DNA of 64,000 nt, from positions 372,001 through 436,000 of the forward strand of contig NZ_BDBR01000002.1 of assembly GCF_001613085.1 (NCBI RefSeq). Direction: 5' to 3'. Of the stretch, positions 45,471-53,853 are shown piece after piece (position 1 is the stretch's first letter; each line of letters starts with the position of its first letter). Made by a program: the position numbers and the translations under genes. The notes under the pieces were generated by a model. The model saw nothing but the letters and a program-made list of their open reading frames with translations, was not told the origin of the DNA and ran no database searches. Source of the stretch: Nocardia salmonicida NBRC 13393 (GTDB taxonomy: Bacteria > Actinomycetota > Actinomycetes > Mycobacteriales > Mycobacteriaceae).

Positions 45471-46766
45471 ATGACTGACAACACCGCGCCCACCCGCAAG
45501 CAGCGCACCATGCCGATCCGCGAATGGCTGGCCCCGATCACCCTGGTCACCATCCTGGCGGCGCTGCTGGGCACCATGTACCTCGGCTACACCGCCGACC
45601 CCGAGAAGCACCTCCACGACTTCCCGATCGCCCTGGTCAACCAGGACGTCGGCGACACCGTCGGCGGCACACCCACCAACATCGGCGCACAGATCGCCAC
45701 GGCGCTGAGCGACAACATCCCCGCCGACAAGATCGACCTGCGCCCACTCGGCATCAACGAAGCCCAGCGACAGCTGCAGAACGGCGAGGTGTACGGCGCC
45801 ATCGTCATCCCCGGCGACTTCACCAAGCGCGTCGCCATCCTCGGCGCCGCATCGATCGTCCCCGGCCAGGTCGAACAGCCGATCATCTCCGTGCTCACCA
45901 ATCCACGGGCAGGCACTCTCGCCGCGCAGATCATGAACACCGTCGCCGACCAAGCCATGACACAGGTGAACAGCACCGTCGGCGCCCAACTCGCTGAGCA
46001 GGTCAACGCCGCGATCGGCACCACCCCACTCAGCGGCGCGGCCCAGCTGCAACTCACCGAGCCGATCGACGTCATGGTCAGCGCCTACCATCCACTGCCC
46101 GAAGGTACCGGCCAAGGCCTGGCCGCGTTCTTCTACACCCTGGTGCTGCTGATCGTCGGATTCAGCGGCGCGATGATGATCAACTCGCTGGTCGACGCCT
46201 CCCTCGGCTACATCCCCGCCGAATACGGCCCTTGGCACAAGACCACAGCCCCGGCCCCGATCAGCCGATGGCGCACCCTGCTCGTGAAATGGGCAATCGC
46301 CACGATCAGCGCCCCGCTAGCATCCGGAGTGTTCCTCGGCGTCGGCACCCTGCTGAACATGTCGATCGAGCGACCACTGATGCTGTTTCTCTATGGCACA
46401 CTGGCGATCGCCGCCATCGCGGTCACCGCCCTGTCGGTGATGGCCGCCTTCGGCACGGCAGGCCTGATGATCAATCTCATCGTGTTCGTGGTGCTCGGCA
46501 TCCCGTCGTCCTCGGGCACCATCCCGCTCGAGGCGACACCGCGCTGGATCGCCGACATGGCCACCTTCGAACCCATGCATCAGATCTACCTGTCCGTGCG
46601 CGCCATCCTGTTCTTCGACGGACATCTCGAAGCGGGCATGGCACAGGGCCTGTCGATGACCCTCGCCGGACTCGCGATCGGCCTGGTCGTCGGTGCGGTG
46701 GCCACCAATGCCTACGACCTGCGCGGACTGCTGCGTCTCGGCATCGACCACGCGCCCGCGCGATAA
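45471..46766 (+). CDS. YhgE/Pip-like (SNG1/DUF3533 type) membrane protein
   Basis: A 431-aa membrane protein. One N-terminal helix (LAPITLVTILAALLGTMYLG) is followed by a large extracytoplasmic domain with FPIALVNQDVG and GEVYGAIVIPGDF, which are conserved across YhgE/Pip and SNG1 proteins, then six C-terminal helices from residue 220. Proteins of this type include phage receptors and putative drug or lipid exporters. The ATG at 45471 is 78 bp from the divergent TetR start and 29 bp upstream of the FadD-like gene. A role in lipid or drug export is inferred. Confidence 0.82.
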   Translation: MTDNTAPTRKQRTMPIREWLAPITLVTILAALLGTMYLGYTADPEKHLHDFPIALVNQDVGDTVGGTPTNIGAQIATALSDNIPADKIDLRPLGINEAQRQLQNGEVYGAIVIPGDFTKRVAILGAASIVPGQVEQPIISVLTNPRAGTLAAQIMNTVADQAMTQVNSTVGAQLAEQVNAAIGTTPLSGAAQLQLTEPIDVMVSAYHPLPEGTGQGLAAFFYTLVLLIVGFSGAMMINSLVDASLGYIPAEYGPWHKTTAPAPISRWRTLLVKWAIATISAPLASGVFLGVGTLLNMSIERPLMLFLYGTLAIAAIAVTALSVMAAFGTAGLMINLIVFVVLGIPSSSGTIPLEATPRWIADMATFEPMHQIYLSVRAILFFDGHLEAGMAQGLSMTLAGLAIGLVVGAVATNAYDLRGLLRLGIDHAPAR

Positions 46767-46795
46767 CTGATCAACCCACGTGGAAGGGCCCTGTG

Positions 46796-48589
46796 ATGCC
46801 TGAGTTCGAAGCCCCGGCTTCCTACACGATTCCGGAACACGCGAACAATTCCGACAGCGTGTTCCTGCACGCCGAACACTCGCCGCACACGGTGCTGTTC
46901 AACGTCTCGAACGGCAGCGGCGGACTCACCGACATCACCGCGGCCCAGTTCGCACGAACGGTCACCGACGTGGCCAAGGGCCTCATCGCCTCGGGCATCG
47001 AACCCGGCGACCGCGTGGCCATCATGGCACCCACCCGCTACGAGTGGGTCGTGCTCGACCACGCGATCTGGGCAACCGGCGCCTGCACCGTCGCCATCTA
47101 CGACAGCTCCGCCGCCGAGCAGGCCACGTGGATCCTGCAGGACTCCGCGACGAAACTGCTCATCGTCGACAGCGACAAACACCGCGCGATCATCGAGGAG
47201 ATCGACGATCGCGCACTGCCCGAGCTGCGAGAAATCCTCCAGATCGACAAAGGCGTCGTCGAGGAATTGACCACTCGCGGCGCCCAACTCGACGACGCGG
47301 CCGTCCACATCCGCCGAGCCGAGGTCGGTGCGAGCGCCCCGGCGACCCTGATCTACACCTCGGGCACCACCGGCCGTCCCAAAGGCGTCATTCTCACGCA
47401 CGGCAACCTCTACGCGGAGTCGAAATCGGACCGCATCGCCCTGGGCGAGTTCGTCACCCAGGGCAACAAGACGCTGATGTTCCTGCCGCTCGCCCATGTG
47501 TTCGCGCGAGCGGTGACACTGGCCGCGCTCGACGCCAAGGTGGTCGTCGCGTTCAGTTCCGACTGGTCAACGCTCGTCGACCAATTCGGCAGCTACCGAC
47601 CGCACTTCATCCTCGCGGTGCCGCGAGTGTTCGAGAAAGTCTTCAACGGCGCCAAGCAGAAGGCGCACGCCGGCGGCAAAGGCAAGATCTTCGACCTGGC
47701 CACCGAGACCGCCATCGCGTGGAGCGAATCGTTGGACACCGGGGGACCCGGTCTCTCGCTCAGACTGCGCCACACCGTGTTCGACACACTGGTGTACCGC
47801 AAACTACGCCAGGCGCTCGGCGGACGCTGCGAGGCGGCGGTCTCCGGTGGCGGACCGCTGGGCGCTCGGCTCGGTCACTTCTTTCGCGGTGCCGGCATCC
47901 CGATCTACGAGGGCTACGGACTCACCGAGACCACCGCGGCGATCACCGTGAACACCCCGGCCGATACCCGCGTCGGCACCGTCGGCCGCCCGACCGAAGG
48001 CCACGCCGTCAAGATCGCCGCCGACGGCGAACTACTCCTGCGCGGCCCGGTCGTATTCCACGAATACTGGGGCAACGCCCAGGCCACCGAGGACGCCTTC
48101 GCCGACGGCTGGTTCCAGACCGGCGATCTCGGCGCCATCGACCGCGACGGATACCTCACCATCACCGGTCGCAAGAAGGAAATCATCGTCACCGCAGGCG
48201 GAAAGAACGTCTCCCCGGGACTGATGGAGGACTCCCTGCGCGCCCACCCGCTGATCAGCCAGGCGATGGTGGTCGGTGACGGCCGCCCGTTCGTCGGCGC
48301 CCTGATCACCCTCGACCCCGAAGTACTCCCGGCATGGAAGCAAAGCCACAACCTGCCCGCCGACACCACGAACGAGGCCCTGATCGGCAACCCGGACCTC
48401 GTCGCGGAGATCGACGCGGTCCTCGCCGACACCAACAAGAAGGTGTCCCATGCCGAGGCGATCAAGAAGGTCCGCATTCTGCCCGTCGACTGGACCGAGG
48501 CCACCGGCGAACTGACGCCGAAGATGTCGCTCAAGCGAGCAGAAGTGATGAAGAAGTACGCCACCGAGGTGGACAAGATCTACGGCTAG
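46796..48589 (+). CDS. long-chain acyl-CoA synthetase, FadD15-like
   Basis: A 597-aa adenylate-forming enzyme that activates fatty acids to acyl-CoA. AMP-binding motif: YTSGTTGRPKGVIL; A5 GYGLTETTAAI; A7 GWFQTGDLGAID; A8 GRKKEIIVTAGGKNVSP; A10 lysine region ELTPKMSLKR. Length and the MFLPLAHVFARAV element match FadD15/long-chain ligase types in mycobacteria. ATG 46796 (a GTG one codon earlier is possible), GGAAGGGC upstream. Follows the membrane protein gene by 29 bp and probably shares its promoter. Confidence 0.92.
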   Translation: MPEFEAPASYTIPEHANNSDSVFLHAEHSPHTVLFNVSNGSGGLTDITAAQFARTVTDVAKGLIASGIEPGDRVAIMAPTRYEWVVLDHAIWATGACTVAIYDSSAAEQATWILQDSATKLLIVDSDKHRAIIEEIDDRALPELREILQIDKGVVEELTTRGAQLDDAAVHIRRAEVGASAPATLIYTSGTTGRPKGVILTHGNLYAESKSDRIALGEFVTQGNKTLMFLPLAHVFARAVTLAALDAKVVVAFSSDWSTLVDQFGSYRPHFILAVPRVFEKVFNGAKQKAHAGGKGKIFDLATETAIAWSESLDTGGPGLSLRLRHTVFDTLVYRKLRQALGGRCEAAVSGGGPLGARLGHFFRGAGIPIYEGYGLTETTAAITVNTPADTRVGTVGRPTEGHAVKIAADGELLLRGPVVFHEYWGNAQATEDAFADGWFQTGDLGAIDRDGYLTITGRKKEIIVTAGGKNVSPGLMEDSLRAHPLISQAMVVGDGRPFVGALITLDPEVLPAWKQSHNLPADTTNEALIGNPDLVAEIDAVLADTNKKVSHAEAIKKVRILPVDWTEATGELTPKMSLKRAEVMKKYATEVDKIYG

Positions 48590-48598
48590 TAGCTACTA
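48587..48598. repeat. 12-bp perfect palindrome over the fadD stop codon
   Basis: TAGTAGCTACTA is perfectly self-complementary and begins with the TAG stop of the acyl-CoA ligase gene. The following 134 bp before the desaturase gene include AT-rich DNA (TGTTATGTCTAACTAAATAA, near 48622-48641), the probable desaturase promoter. Confidence 0.4.
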
Positions 48599-48732
48599 CC
48601 ACCCAATTCTGGACACCAGTCTGTTATGTCTAACTAAATAACGCGGACTGCACCGCATCGACCCCTCGAGTTCGTATCCTCACCAGGACCGCGCCCGGCG
48701 CGCGGCACCGGAACAGGGGTTGAACACAGCAG

Positions 48733-49890
48733 ATGGCTATATCTGACGTCGAGGCGTACACACATCTCTCGCCGACCGACATCGAAGAGTTCGGGCAACG
48801 CCTGGACGCGTTGCGCGGACAGATCGAATCCAGCTTGGGCGAGCGCGACGCGAAATATATCAAGACTGTCATCCGCGTTCAGCGAGCGTGCGAGATCGCC
48901 GCTCGACTCGTGCTGATCGACTCGGGTCGGAAAAGCAGTTGGTGGTGGGGGACAGGCCTACTCACCTTGTCGAAGGTGCTCGAGAACATGGAGATCGGGC
49001 ACAACGTCATGCACGGCCAGTGGGACTGGATGAACGACCCGGAAATCCACTCCACCACCTGGGAATGGGACCATTCCATGCCCGCCGCGCATTGGAAAGA
49101 AGCGCACAATTATCGCCATCACGTTTTCACCAACGTGCTCGGCCTCGACCCCGACGAAGGCTACGGCCTGCTCCGCATCACCCGCGACCGTCGCTGGCGT
49201 CCTTACCACCTCGGCAACTTCGTCTACCTCGTCCCGGTCTCGCTGCTCTATGAACTGGGCATGTGCGTGTATCACCTGGAGATCCCGCGCGTGCTGGCGG
49301 GCAAGAAGGACAAGAAGAAGTTCCGGGAAGCTCGTGACGAAATCGTTCAGAAGGCAGGAAAGCAGCTGCTCAAGGACTACGTCATCTTCCCGGCGATGAC
49401 CGGGCGGAACTGGAAATCGACGATACGTGCGAACATTACCGCCAACCTCACCAAGAACGTGTGGGAACAGATCATCACGTTCTGCGGGCATTTCCCCGAC
49501 GGTGCGGAGAAGTTCACCAAACGCGATATCGAGAACGAGACTCGCGGCGAATGGTACCTGCGCCAATACCTGGGCAGCGCCAATATCGAAGTCGGTCCCC
49601 TTATGCGCATTCTGTCGGGAACGCTCAGCCATCAAATCGAACACCACTTGTTCCCGGATCTGCCGAGCAACCGACTTCCCGAAATTCAACGTGAAGTGCG
49701 CAAACTGGCGGCCGAATATCGCCTGCCTTACACCACCGGCAGCCTGGTCCGGCAATACGGTCTGACATTGCGCACCATCGCGAAACTGTCGTTGCCCGAA
49801 AAGTACCTCACCGCCGATGCCGACAACGCCCCGGAGACCAGCTCCGAAAAGGCCACTGAATCGCGCCGCCTGAGCCCTGTTCTCGTCTGA
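48733..49890 (+). CDS. membrane fatty acid desaturase
   Basis: A 385-aa di-iron acyl desaturase that inserts a cis double bond into acyl chains. All three histidine boxes are present: HNVMH (residues 90-94), HNYRHH (125-130) and HQIEHH near residue 300. The membrane part is relatively weak in hydrophobicity (WWWGTGLLTLSKVLENM, LVPVSLLYELGM). Similar to DesA3/acyl-CoA or phospholipid desaturases of mycobacteria; electrons would come from a separate oxidoreductase not seen here. ATG 48733. It follows the acyl-CoA ligase by 143 bp and ends in a strong terminator. Confidence 0.92.
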   Translation: MAISDVEAYTHLSPTDIEEFGQRLDALRGQIESSLGERDAKYIKTVIRVQRACEIAARLVLIDSGRKSSWWWGTGLLTLSKVLENMEIGHNVMHGQWDWMNDPEIHSTTWEWDHSMPAAHWKEAHNYRHHVFTNVLGLDPDEGYGLLRITRDRRWRPYHLGNFVYLVPVSLLYELGMCVYHLEIPRVLAGKKDKKKFREARDEIVQKAGKQLLKDYVIFPAMTGRNWKSTIRANITANLTKNVWEQIITFCGHFPDGAEKFTKRDIENETRGEWYLRQYLGSANIEVGPLMRILSGTLSHQIEHHLFPDLPSNRLPEIQREVRKLAAEYRLPYTTGSLVRQYGLTLRTIAKLSLPEKYLTADADNAPETSSEKATESRRLSPVLV

Positions 49891-49898
49891 TCCTCGTC

Positions 49899-49936
49899 GC
49901 GCACCGCATCACTTCGAGTTCGGTGATGCGGTGCGC
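49899..49936 (+). terminator. strong stem-loop terminator after desaturase gene
   Basis: A perfect 14-bp stem (GCGCACCGCATCAC paired with GTGATGCGGTGCGC) with a 10-base loop starts 8 bp after the stop codon. No U-tract, but stem strength and placement favour a terminator. Confidence 0.75.
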
Positions 49937-49956
49937 CGTCGGGGAACCTCCGATAG

Positions 49957-49975
49957 TTTCGTCACTGTGACGAAA
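49957..49975. repeat. 19-bp perfect palindrome, possible operator
   Basis: TTTCGTCAC-T-GTGACGAAA has perfect 9-bp arms around one base. The 1-base centre makes an RNA hairpin unlikely to be the purpose, so a DNA-binding site for a dimeric regulator is preferred. It lies in a gene-free stretch between two convergent genes, so its target is unclear. Confidence 0.5.
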
Positions 49976-50157
49976 TAAGGTCGGGGAAGCGGGAGGGGGA
50001 GTGCCGCCCTTCGGGTGGCCGCATCAGCTTTCCGTGGATCCAGGCCCCAGATCTGGTGATTAGCGGCATTCAGCGCGAACGGTCATCAATCGAACAATCC
50101 GAGAATTGTCCGAATTTCGTCCCAGATACCGAAATGTCGTGCAGAGGTCCGCATAAA

Positions 50158-50216
50158 TTGTCTGCGCGCACAAAATGGGAGCGCAGACAGACATCCCGAG
50201 ATGCCTGTCTGCGCGC
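50158..50216. ncRNA. alternative-hairpin element, possible small RNA
   Basis: TGTCTGCGCGC occurs at 50159-50169 and again at 50206-50216; its complement GCGCAGACA lies between them at 50181-50189. The middle segment can pair with either copy: upstream (9-10 bp, 13-base loop) or downstream (15-bp stem 50181-50195/50200-50214 with one mismatch and a 4-base loop). Such mutually exclusive pairing is typical of attenuators or sRNA terminators. Neither flanking gene reads out of it. Confidence 0.35.
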
Positions 50217-50544
50217 GGTGCAGCTCAGCACACACTGCAAGCATCCGCAGAACTCGCGAATACCCCTCCCGACCGGCCGCCTTCAAACGCCGATAATGCA
50301 CATTATGTCAAGTAAGCCCTTACTCGGTGCCCTCCCTGCCAGCTGCGTTCAGCAGAATTCGTCCGGCTGCAAACCATCTGGCCACCCCCAGCTTTGCCGA
50401 CCGCGGGTGGGTGCGACTGCCCTCTGAACTCTCTGCCGAGATCTGCGTCCGCTCAGTGTGATTGATGTCGGACGTTTCCTGTCGCGGCAGAGAATTCGAA
50501 GGCCCCTCCCCTGTGGTCCCGAGGATTGATGGAGACCGGCGTTG

Positions 50545-51825
50545 TCAGGGCAACGACGCGCAGTTCACCGGAGCGGGCACGCCCGCGAGGCGATCGACCA
50601 TCCAGGGCTGCGAACTCGTCAGCGACGGGAAGAAGGCCAGATCATGGGTACCCAAGAAGCCCGACATCGCGGGAACCGTGCCGTCGGCTTCCAGTTGTAC
50701 CGCCGCGCCGCCGCCACACCATTGCGCGGCAAGATCGCGCGCCGCGGGATAGGTGGCCTTGTCGTCGTGCATGGCCGAGTAGACGCGCACCGGCGCCGCA
50801 GGGGCGGTCCCGCCGAGCCGCTGCTCGTCGAATGCCCGCTTCAACTCGGGGGAACCGTCGATCACGGCCGTGATCGGTCGTCCGCTGGTCGTCCACCGGG
50901 CCGTGTCCTGGGGCTGGACGAGAATCTCGGACAGACCGCCCCCGCACGTGCCGGCGGAGTCGCGCAGGATCGCCTTGCCGGTGTCGTTGAGCTCGGCGTC
51001 GAGTACCGGGCGGGTCTCGGGGTAGTCGGCGGCGATTCCGTTGAGCACCCACGCGATGGCGGGCGCGACGCCGGGGGTGCCGTTGCTGCGCGCGATGAAG
51101 TCCTGCGGCCCCGCCACCGGCCCGCCCACGTAAGCTCCGCGCACGTTGAGTTCGGGTGCGTACTCGGCCTGCAGTTCGGCGGCGGCAGCGGAGGCCATCC
51201 CGCCCTGGGAGTAGCCGTAGATGATGACCGGTGAATCCGGGCCGAGTCCCGAACCGGGCAGGCGCAGCGCGGCCCGCGCGGAATCCAGCACCGCGTAAGC
51301 CTGCGTCTTGCGGTTGAGGAAGTTGTGCACTACCGGTACCCCGAAGTCGTGATAGTCGGTCATCACGACCGCCATCCCGCTCGCCAGGAGTTGATAGATC
51401 GCGATGATGTCGTATTCGAAGACCACGTCGGCAGGCGGCTGGTACCGGACCACCTGCCCCAGCATCGCCGACGGCGCGCATTCGGCGCTCTGCCCCTGTG
51501 CGCCGCCCGCGTATGCCACCAGTGGTCGCGGGCCCGGGCCGGTCCACGGCTGACTCGGCTCCAGATAGGTGCCGACCACCGTGTTCGGCGCGCCGTGGGT
51601 GTCGTTGCTGGAGTAGACCAGCCGGGTGGATCGTGCCGGTATCGGCCCGGCCGCGCCGGGAATCGTGATCGCCGTCGCAGCACCGTCGGCATGGATAACG
51701 TCACCCCCCGCCACCTGTAACTGCGGGGGCTGGGCCTCTACCGTCGATGTGGCCACGACCCCGGTGCCGACGACCACGAGGGTTCCCGTGAGGGCTGCGA
51801 TCCAGGCGCGTTTTCCGCTCTTCAT
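50545..51825 (-). CDS. secreted lipase (LIP family)
   Basis: A 426-aa exported hydrolase. Signal peptide: basic start MKSGKRAW, hydrophobic core to residue 28, cleavage near VEAQ. The nucleophile is in IYGYSQGGMASAA; further landmarks are YDIIAIYQLLASGMAVVMTDY and PVRVYSAMHDD, the family's acid, with His probably in GFLGTHDLAFF. Matches the secretory lipase family (Candida LIP-like) common in Nocardia and Rhodococcus, which degrades triacylglycerols or esters. Four cysteines may form two disulfides. ATG 51825. Confidence 0.9.
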   Translation of the reverse strand: MKSGKRAWIAALTGTLVVVGTGVVATSTVEAQPPQLQVAGGDVIHADGAATAITIPGAAGPIPARSTRLVYSSNDTHGAPNTVVGTYLEPSQPWTGPGPRPLVAYAGGAQGQSAECAPSAMLGQVVRYQPPADVVFEYDIIAIYQLLASGMAVVMTDYHDFGVPVVHNFLNRKTQAYAVLDSARAALRLPGSGLGPDSPVIIYGYSQGGMASAAAAELQAEYAPELNVRGAYVGGPVAGPQDFIARSNGTPGVAPAIAWVLNGIAADYPETRPVLDAELNDTGKAILRDSAGTCGGGLSEILVQPQDTARWTTSGRPITAVIDGSPELKRAFDEQRLGGTAPAAPVRVYSAMHDDKATYPAARDLAAQWCGGGAAVQLEADGTVPAMSGFLGTHDLAFFPSLTSSQPWMVDRLAGVPAPVNCASLP

Positions 51826-52089
51826 ACCGATCCTTCGTGCGAGGTGGTCCGTTCAGGGCATCTATCGAACCGAACAGCACAATCGCCACGGGATGGAGCG
51901 CAACACCGCTTGTCAGCGGATCGTGAGCAGAAAAGCGTGCTGTTCGATCTGAGAACTAGATCGAAACTGCGGGCATCTCTGTCGAGCACAGATCCAGGCA
52001 CGGATATCGCGGTGCCGGGGTCAGCTTATGTCATGAGGCCGGCATCGCTGCGTAGGGTGCTGCTTCGGCATCGGCGGCGGGCCCGTCGG

Positions 52090-53622
52090 TCAGAGATACC
52101 GGGCGCGGAGTTTGCCCTTGACCAGCTTTCCGGTTGGCGTACGCGGCAGATCCTCGGAGAAGTCGACCGTGCGTGGCACCTTGTAGGCGCCGATCCTCTC
52201 CTCGAGGAATTCGCGCAGTTCCTCGGCGAGTGCGGGCCCTGCCGCGACCCCGGCCGCTGGTTGCACGACCGCCTTCACCGATTCGCCCATCTCCTCGTCG
52301 GGCACGCCGATCACCGCGACATCGAACACCTTCGGATGTAGGGCCAGTGCGTTCTCGATCTCCTGCGGATAGATATTGACTCCGCCCGAGATGATCGTGA
52401 ACGCCTTGCGATCGGTGAGGAACAGGTAGCCGTCCTCGTCGAGGTAACCGATATCGCCGGTGGTGGTCCAGGTGGGATGGTTCGGGTGGACCGCCTCGGC
52501 GGTCTTGGCGGGATCGTTGTGGTAGTTGAACGGCAGTTCTTCGCGTTCGAAATAGATGGTGCCGATCTCGCCGGACGCCAGTTCGGCGCCGTCGGTGCCG
52601 CACACCCGGATGACACCCAGGCCCGCGCTACCGACCGAACCCGGTTTACGCAGCCACTGCTCGCTGTCGATGAAGGTGGCACCGTTGGCCTCGGTCGAGG
52701 CGTAGTACTCGCGCAGCACCGGCCCCCACCAGTCGATCATGGCCTGTTTCACCTCGACCGGACACGGTGCGGCGGCGTGTACGGCGGCTTGCATACTCGA
52801 CACGTCGTAGCGGGCTCGCACCGATTCGTCGAGTTTGAGCATCCGGACGAACATGGTCGGCACCCATTGACTGTGGGTGACCCGGTGCCGTTCGATCGTG
52901 GCGAGTGCCAGCTCCGCGTCGAACTTCTCCATCACCACGAGGGTGCCGCCCAGCGCGTTCACCACACCACCGAAACGCAACGGCGCCGCGTGATACAGCG
53001 GTGCGGGTGAGAGGTAGACACTCTGGGATTCGAAGGCGTAGAGCGGGCCGAAGATCGCGGTGTAGGTGTCACCGGGCGGATCGCCGACCTGACGATCGGA
53101 CAGCGGTAGCTTGATGCCCTTGGGTCTGCCCGTGGTCCCCGAGGAGTAGAGCATGTCGGCTCCGCGCGGCTGATCGGCCAACGGTTCGGGAGAGGCCGCC
53201 GCGAGCGCCTGCTCATAGGATTTGAATCCCTCGACCGGACCGTCGAAGGCCAACCGGATCTCCACCTGCGGCGTATGCGCGGTGACCTGCTCGGCGGTCG
53301 CGGCCAGCGCTGCGGACACGATGAGCGCGCGTGCCCCGCAGTCGTCGACGATGTAGCCGATCTCGGCGGGAGTCAGATGCCAGTTGACGACCGTGATGTA
53401 GAGCCCCGAACGAAGTGCGGCCCAGTACACCTCGTATACCTTCGGGTCGTTCACCGACAGCAGCGCCACATGATCGCCTCTGCGCAGCCCCGCGTCGTGG
53501 AGGTGGCGGGCCAGCCGGATCGAGTTCTCCTCCAGTTGCCGATAGGTCAGCGTGGCGCCGCTCTCGGCCATGACGATGGCAACCTTGTCGGGGAATCGGT
53601 CGACGTGTGCGCCCGGATACAT
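52090..53622 (-). CDS. acyl-CoA synthetase (AMP-dependent)
   Basis: A 510-aa adenylating enzyme of the fatty acid/acid-CoA ligase class. AMP motif: MLYSSGTTGRPKGIKLPL; A5-type EYYASTEANGATF; A7 TTTGDIGYLDEDGYLFL; A8 DRKAFTIISGGVNIYPQEI; C-terminal lysine in RTPTGKLVKGKL. It resembles the mycobacterial FadD4/FadD2-like group acting on medium chains or sterol side chains; substrate unknown. ATG 53622 with AAGGAGC is chosen; 61 more codons upstream lack homology. A 231-bp gap precedes it. Confidence 0.9.
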   Translation of the reverse strand: MYPGAHVDRFPDKVAIVMAESGATLTYRQLEENSIRLARHLHDAGLRRGDHVALLSVNDPKVYEVYWAALRSGLYITVVNWHLTPAEIGYIVDDCGARALIVSAALAATAEQVTAHTPQVEIRLAFDGPVEGFKSYEQALAAASPEPLADQPRGADMLYSSGTTGRPKGIKLPLSDRQVGDPPGDTYTAIFGPLYAFESQSVYLSPAPLYHAAPLRFGGVVNALGGTLVVMEKFDAELALATIERHRVTHSQWVPTMFVRMLKLDESVRARYDVSSMQAAVHAAAPCPVEVKQAMIDWWGPVLREYYASTEANGATFIDSEQWLRKPGSVGSAGLGVIRVCGTDGAELASGEIGTIYFEREELPFNYHNDPAKTAEAVHPNHPTWTTTGDIGYLDEDGYLFLTDRKAFTIISGGVNIYPQEIENALALHPKVFDVAVIGVPDEEMGESVKAVVQPAAGVAAGPALAEELREFLEERIGAYKVPRTVDFSEDLPRTPTGKLVKGKLRARYL

Positions 53623-53853
53623 ACTGCTCCTTCGTAGAACGGAGCGGATATCGCGATGTCCGCTCGAGCGGGTGGCCCCGTTCCGGACAGTAGCCGAAAG
53701 TGAACGATGGTTCCGGCGATTCCGGAACGCATGCGTCACCGGGGCGGCATCGTGGCCGACCGAGTTATACCTGTGATGTCGTGTTGCCGCGCAGGTGCGG
53801 GGCACTCGATGGCGATCCCGTCGGGCACGAAGTTGCCAGTTATTCCAAGGTGG

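Larger units (their letters stand above)
49891..50544. other. 654-bp gene-free region between convergent genes
   Basis: No convincing coding frame: short frames here lack ribosome sites and family-like composition. The stretch holds the desaturase terminator, a 19-bp palindrome (49957-49975), and a three-part repeat at 50158-50216 able to form alternative hairpins. Composition is lower in GC than the neighbours from about 50040 to 50320, unlike the coding DNA around it. It may contain a small RNA or be the remains of a transferred segment. Confidence 0.5.

Noticed and set aside
46232..46795. Upstream extension of the acyl-CoA ligase gene to 46232
   Set aside because: It overlaps the membrane protein gene in another frame and is Arg/Pro-rich without homology; ATG 46796 gives the proper N-terminus.
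50056..50427. 123-codon frame in the gene-free region
   Set aside because: No ribosome site, Cys/Ser/Pro-rich without pattern, and it spans the inverted repeats.
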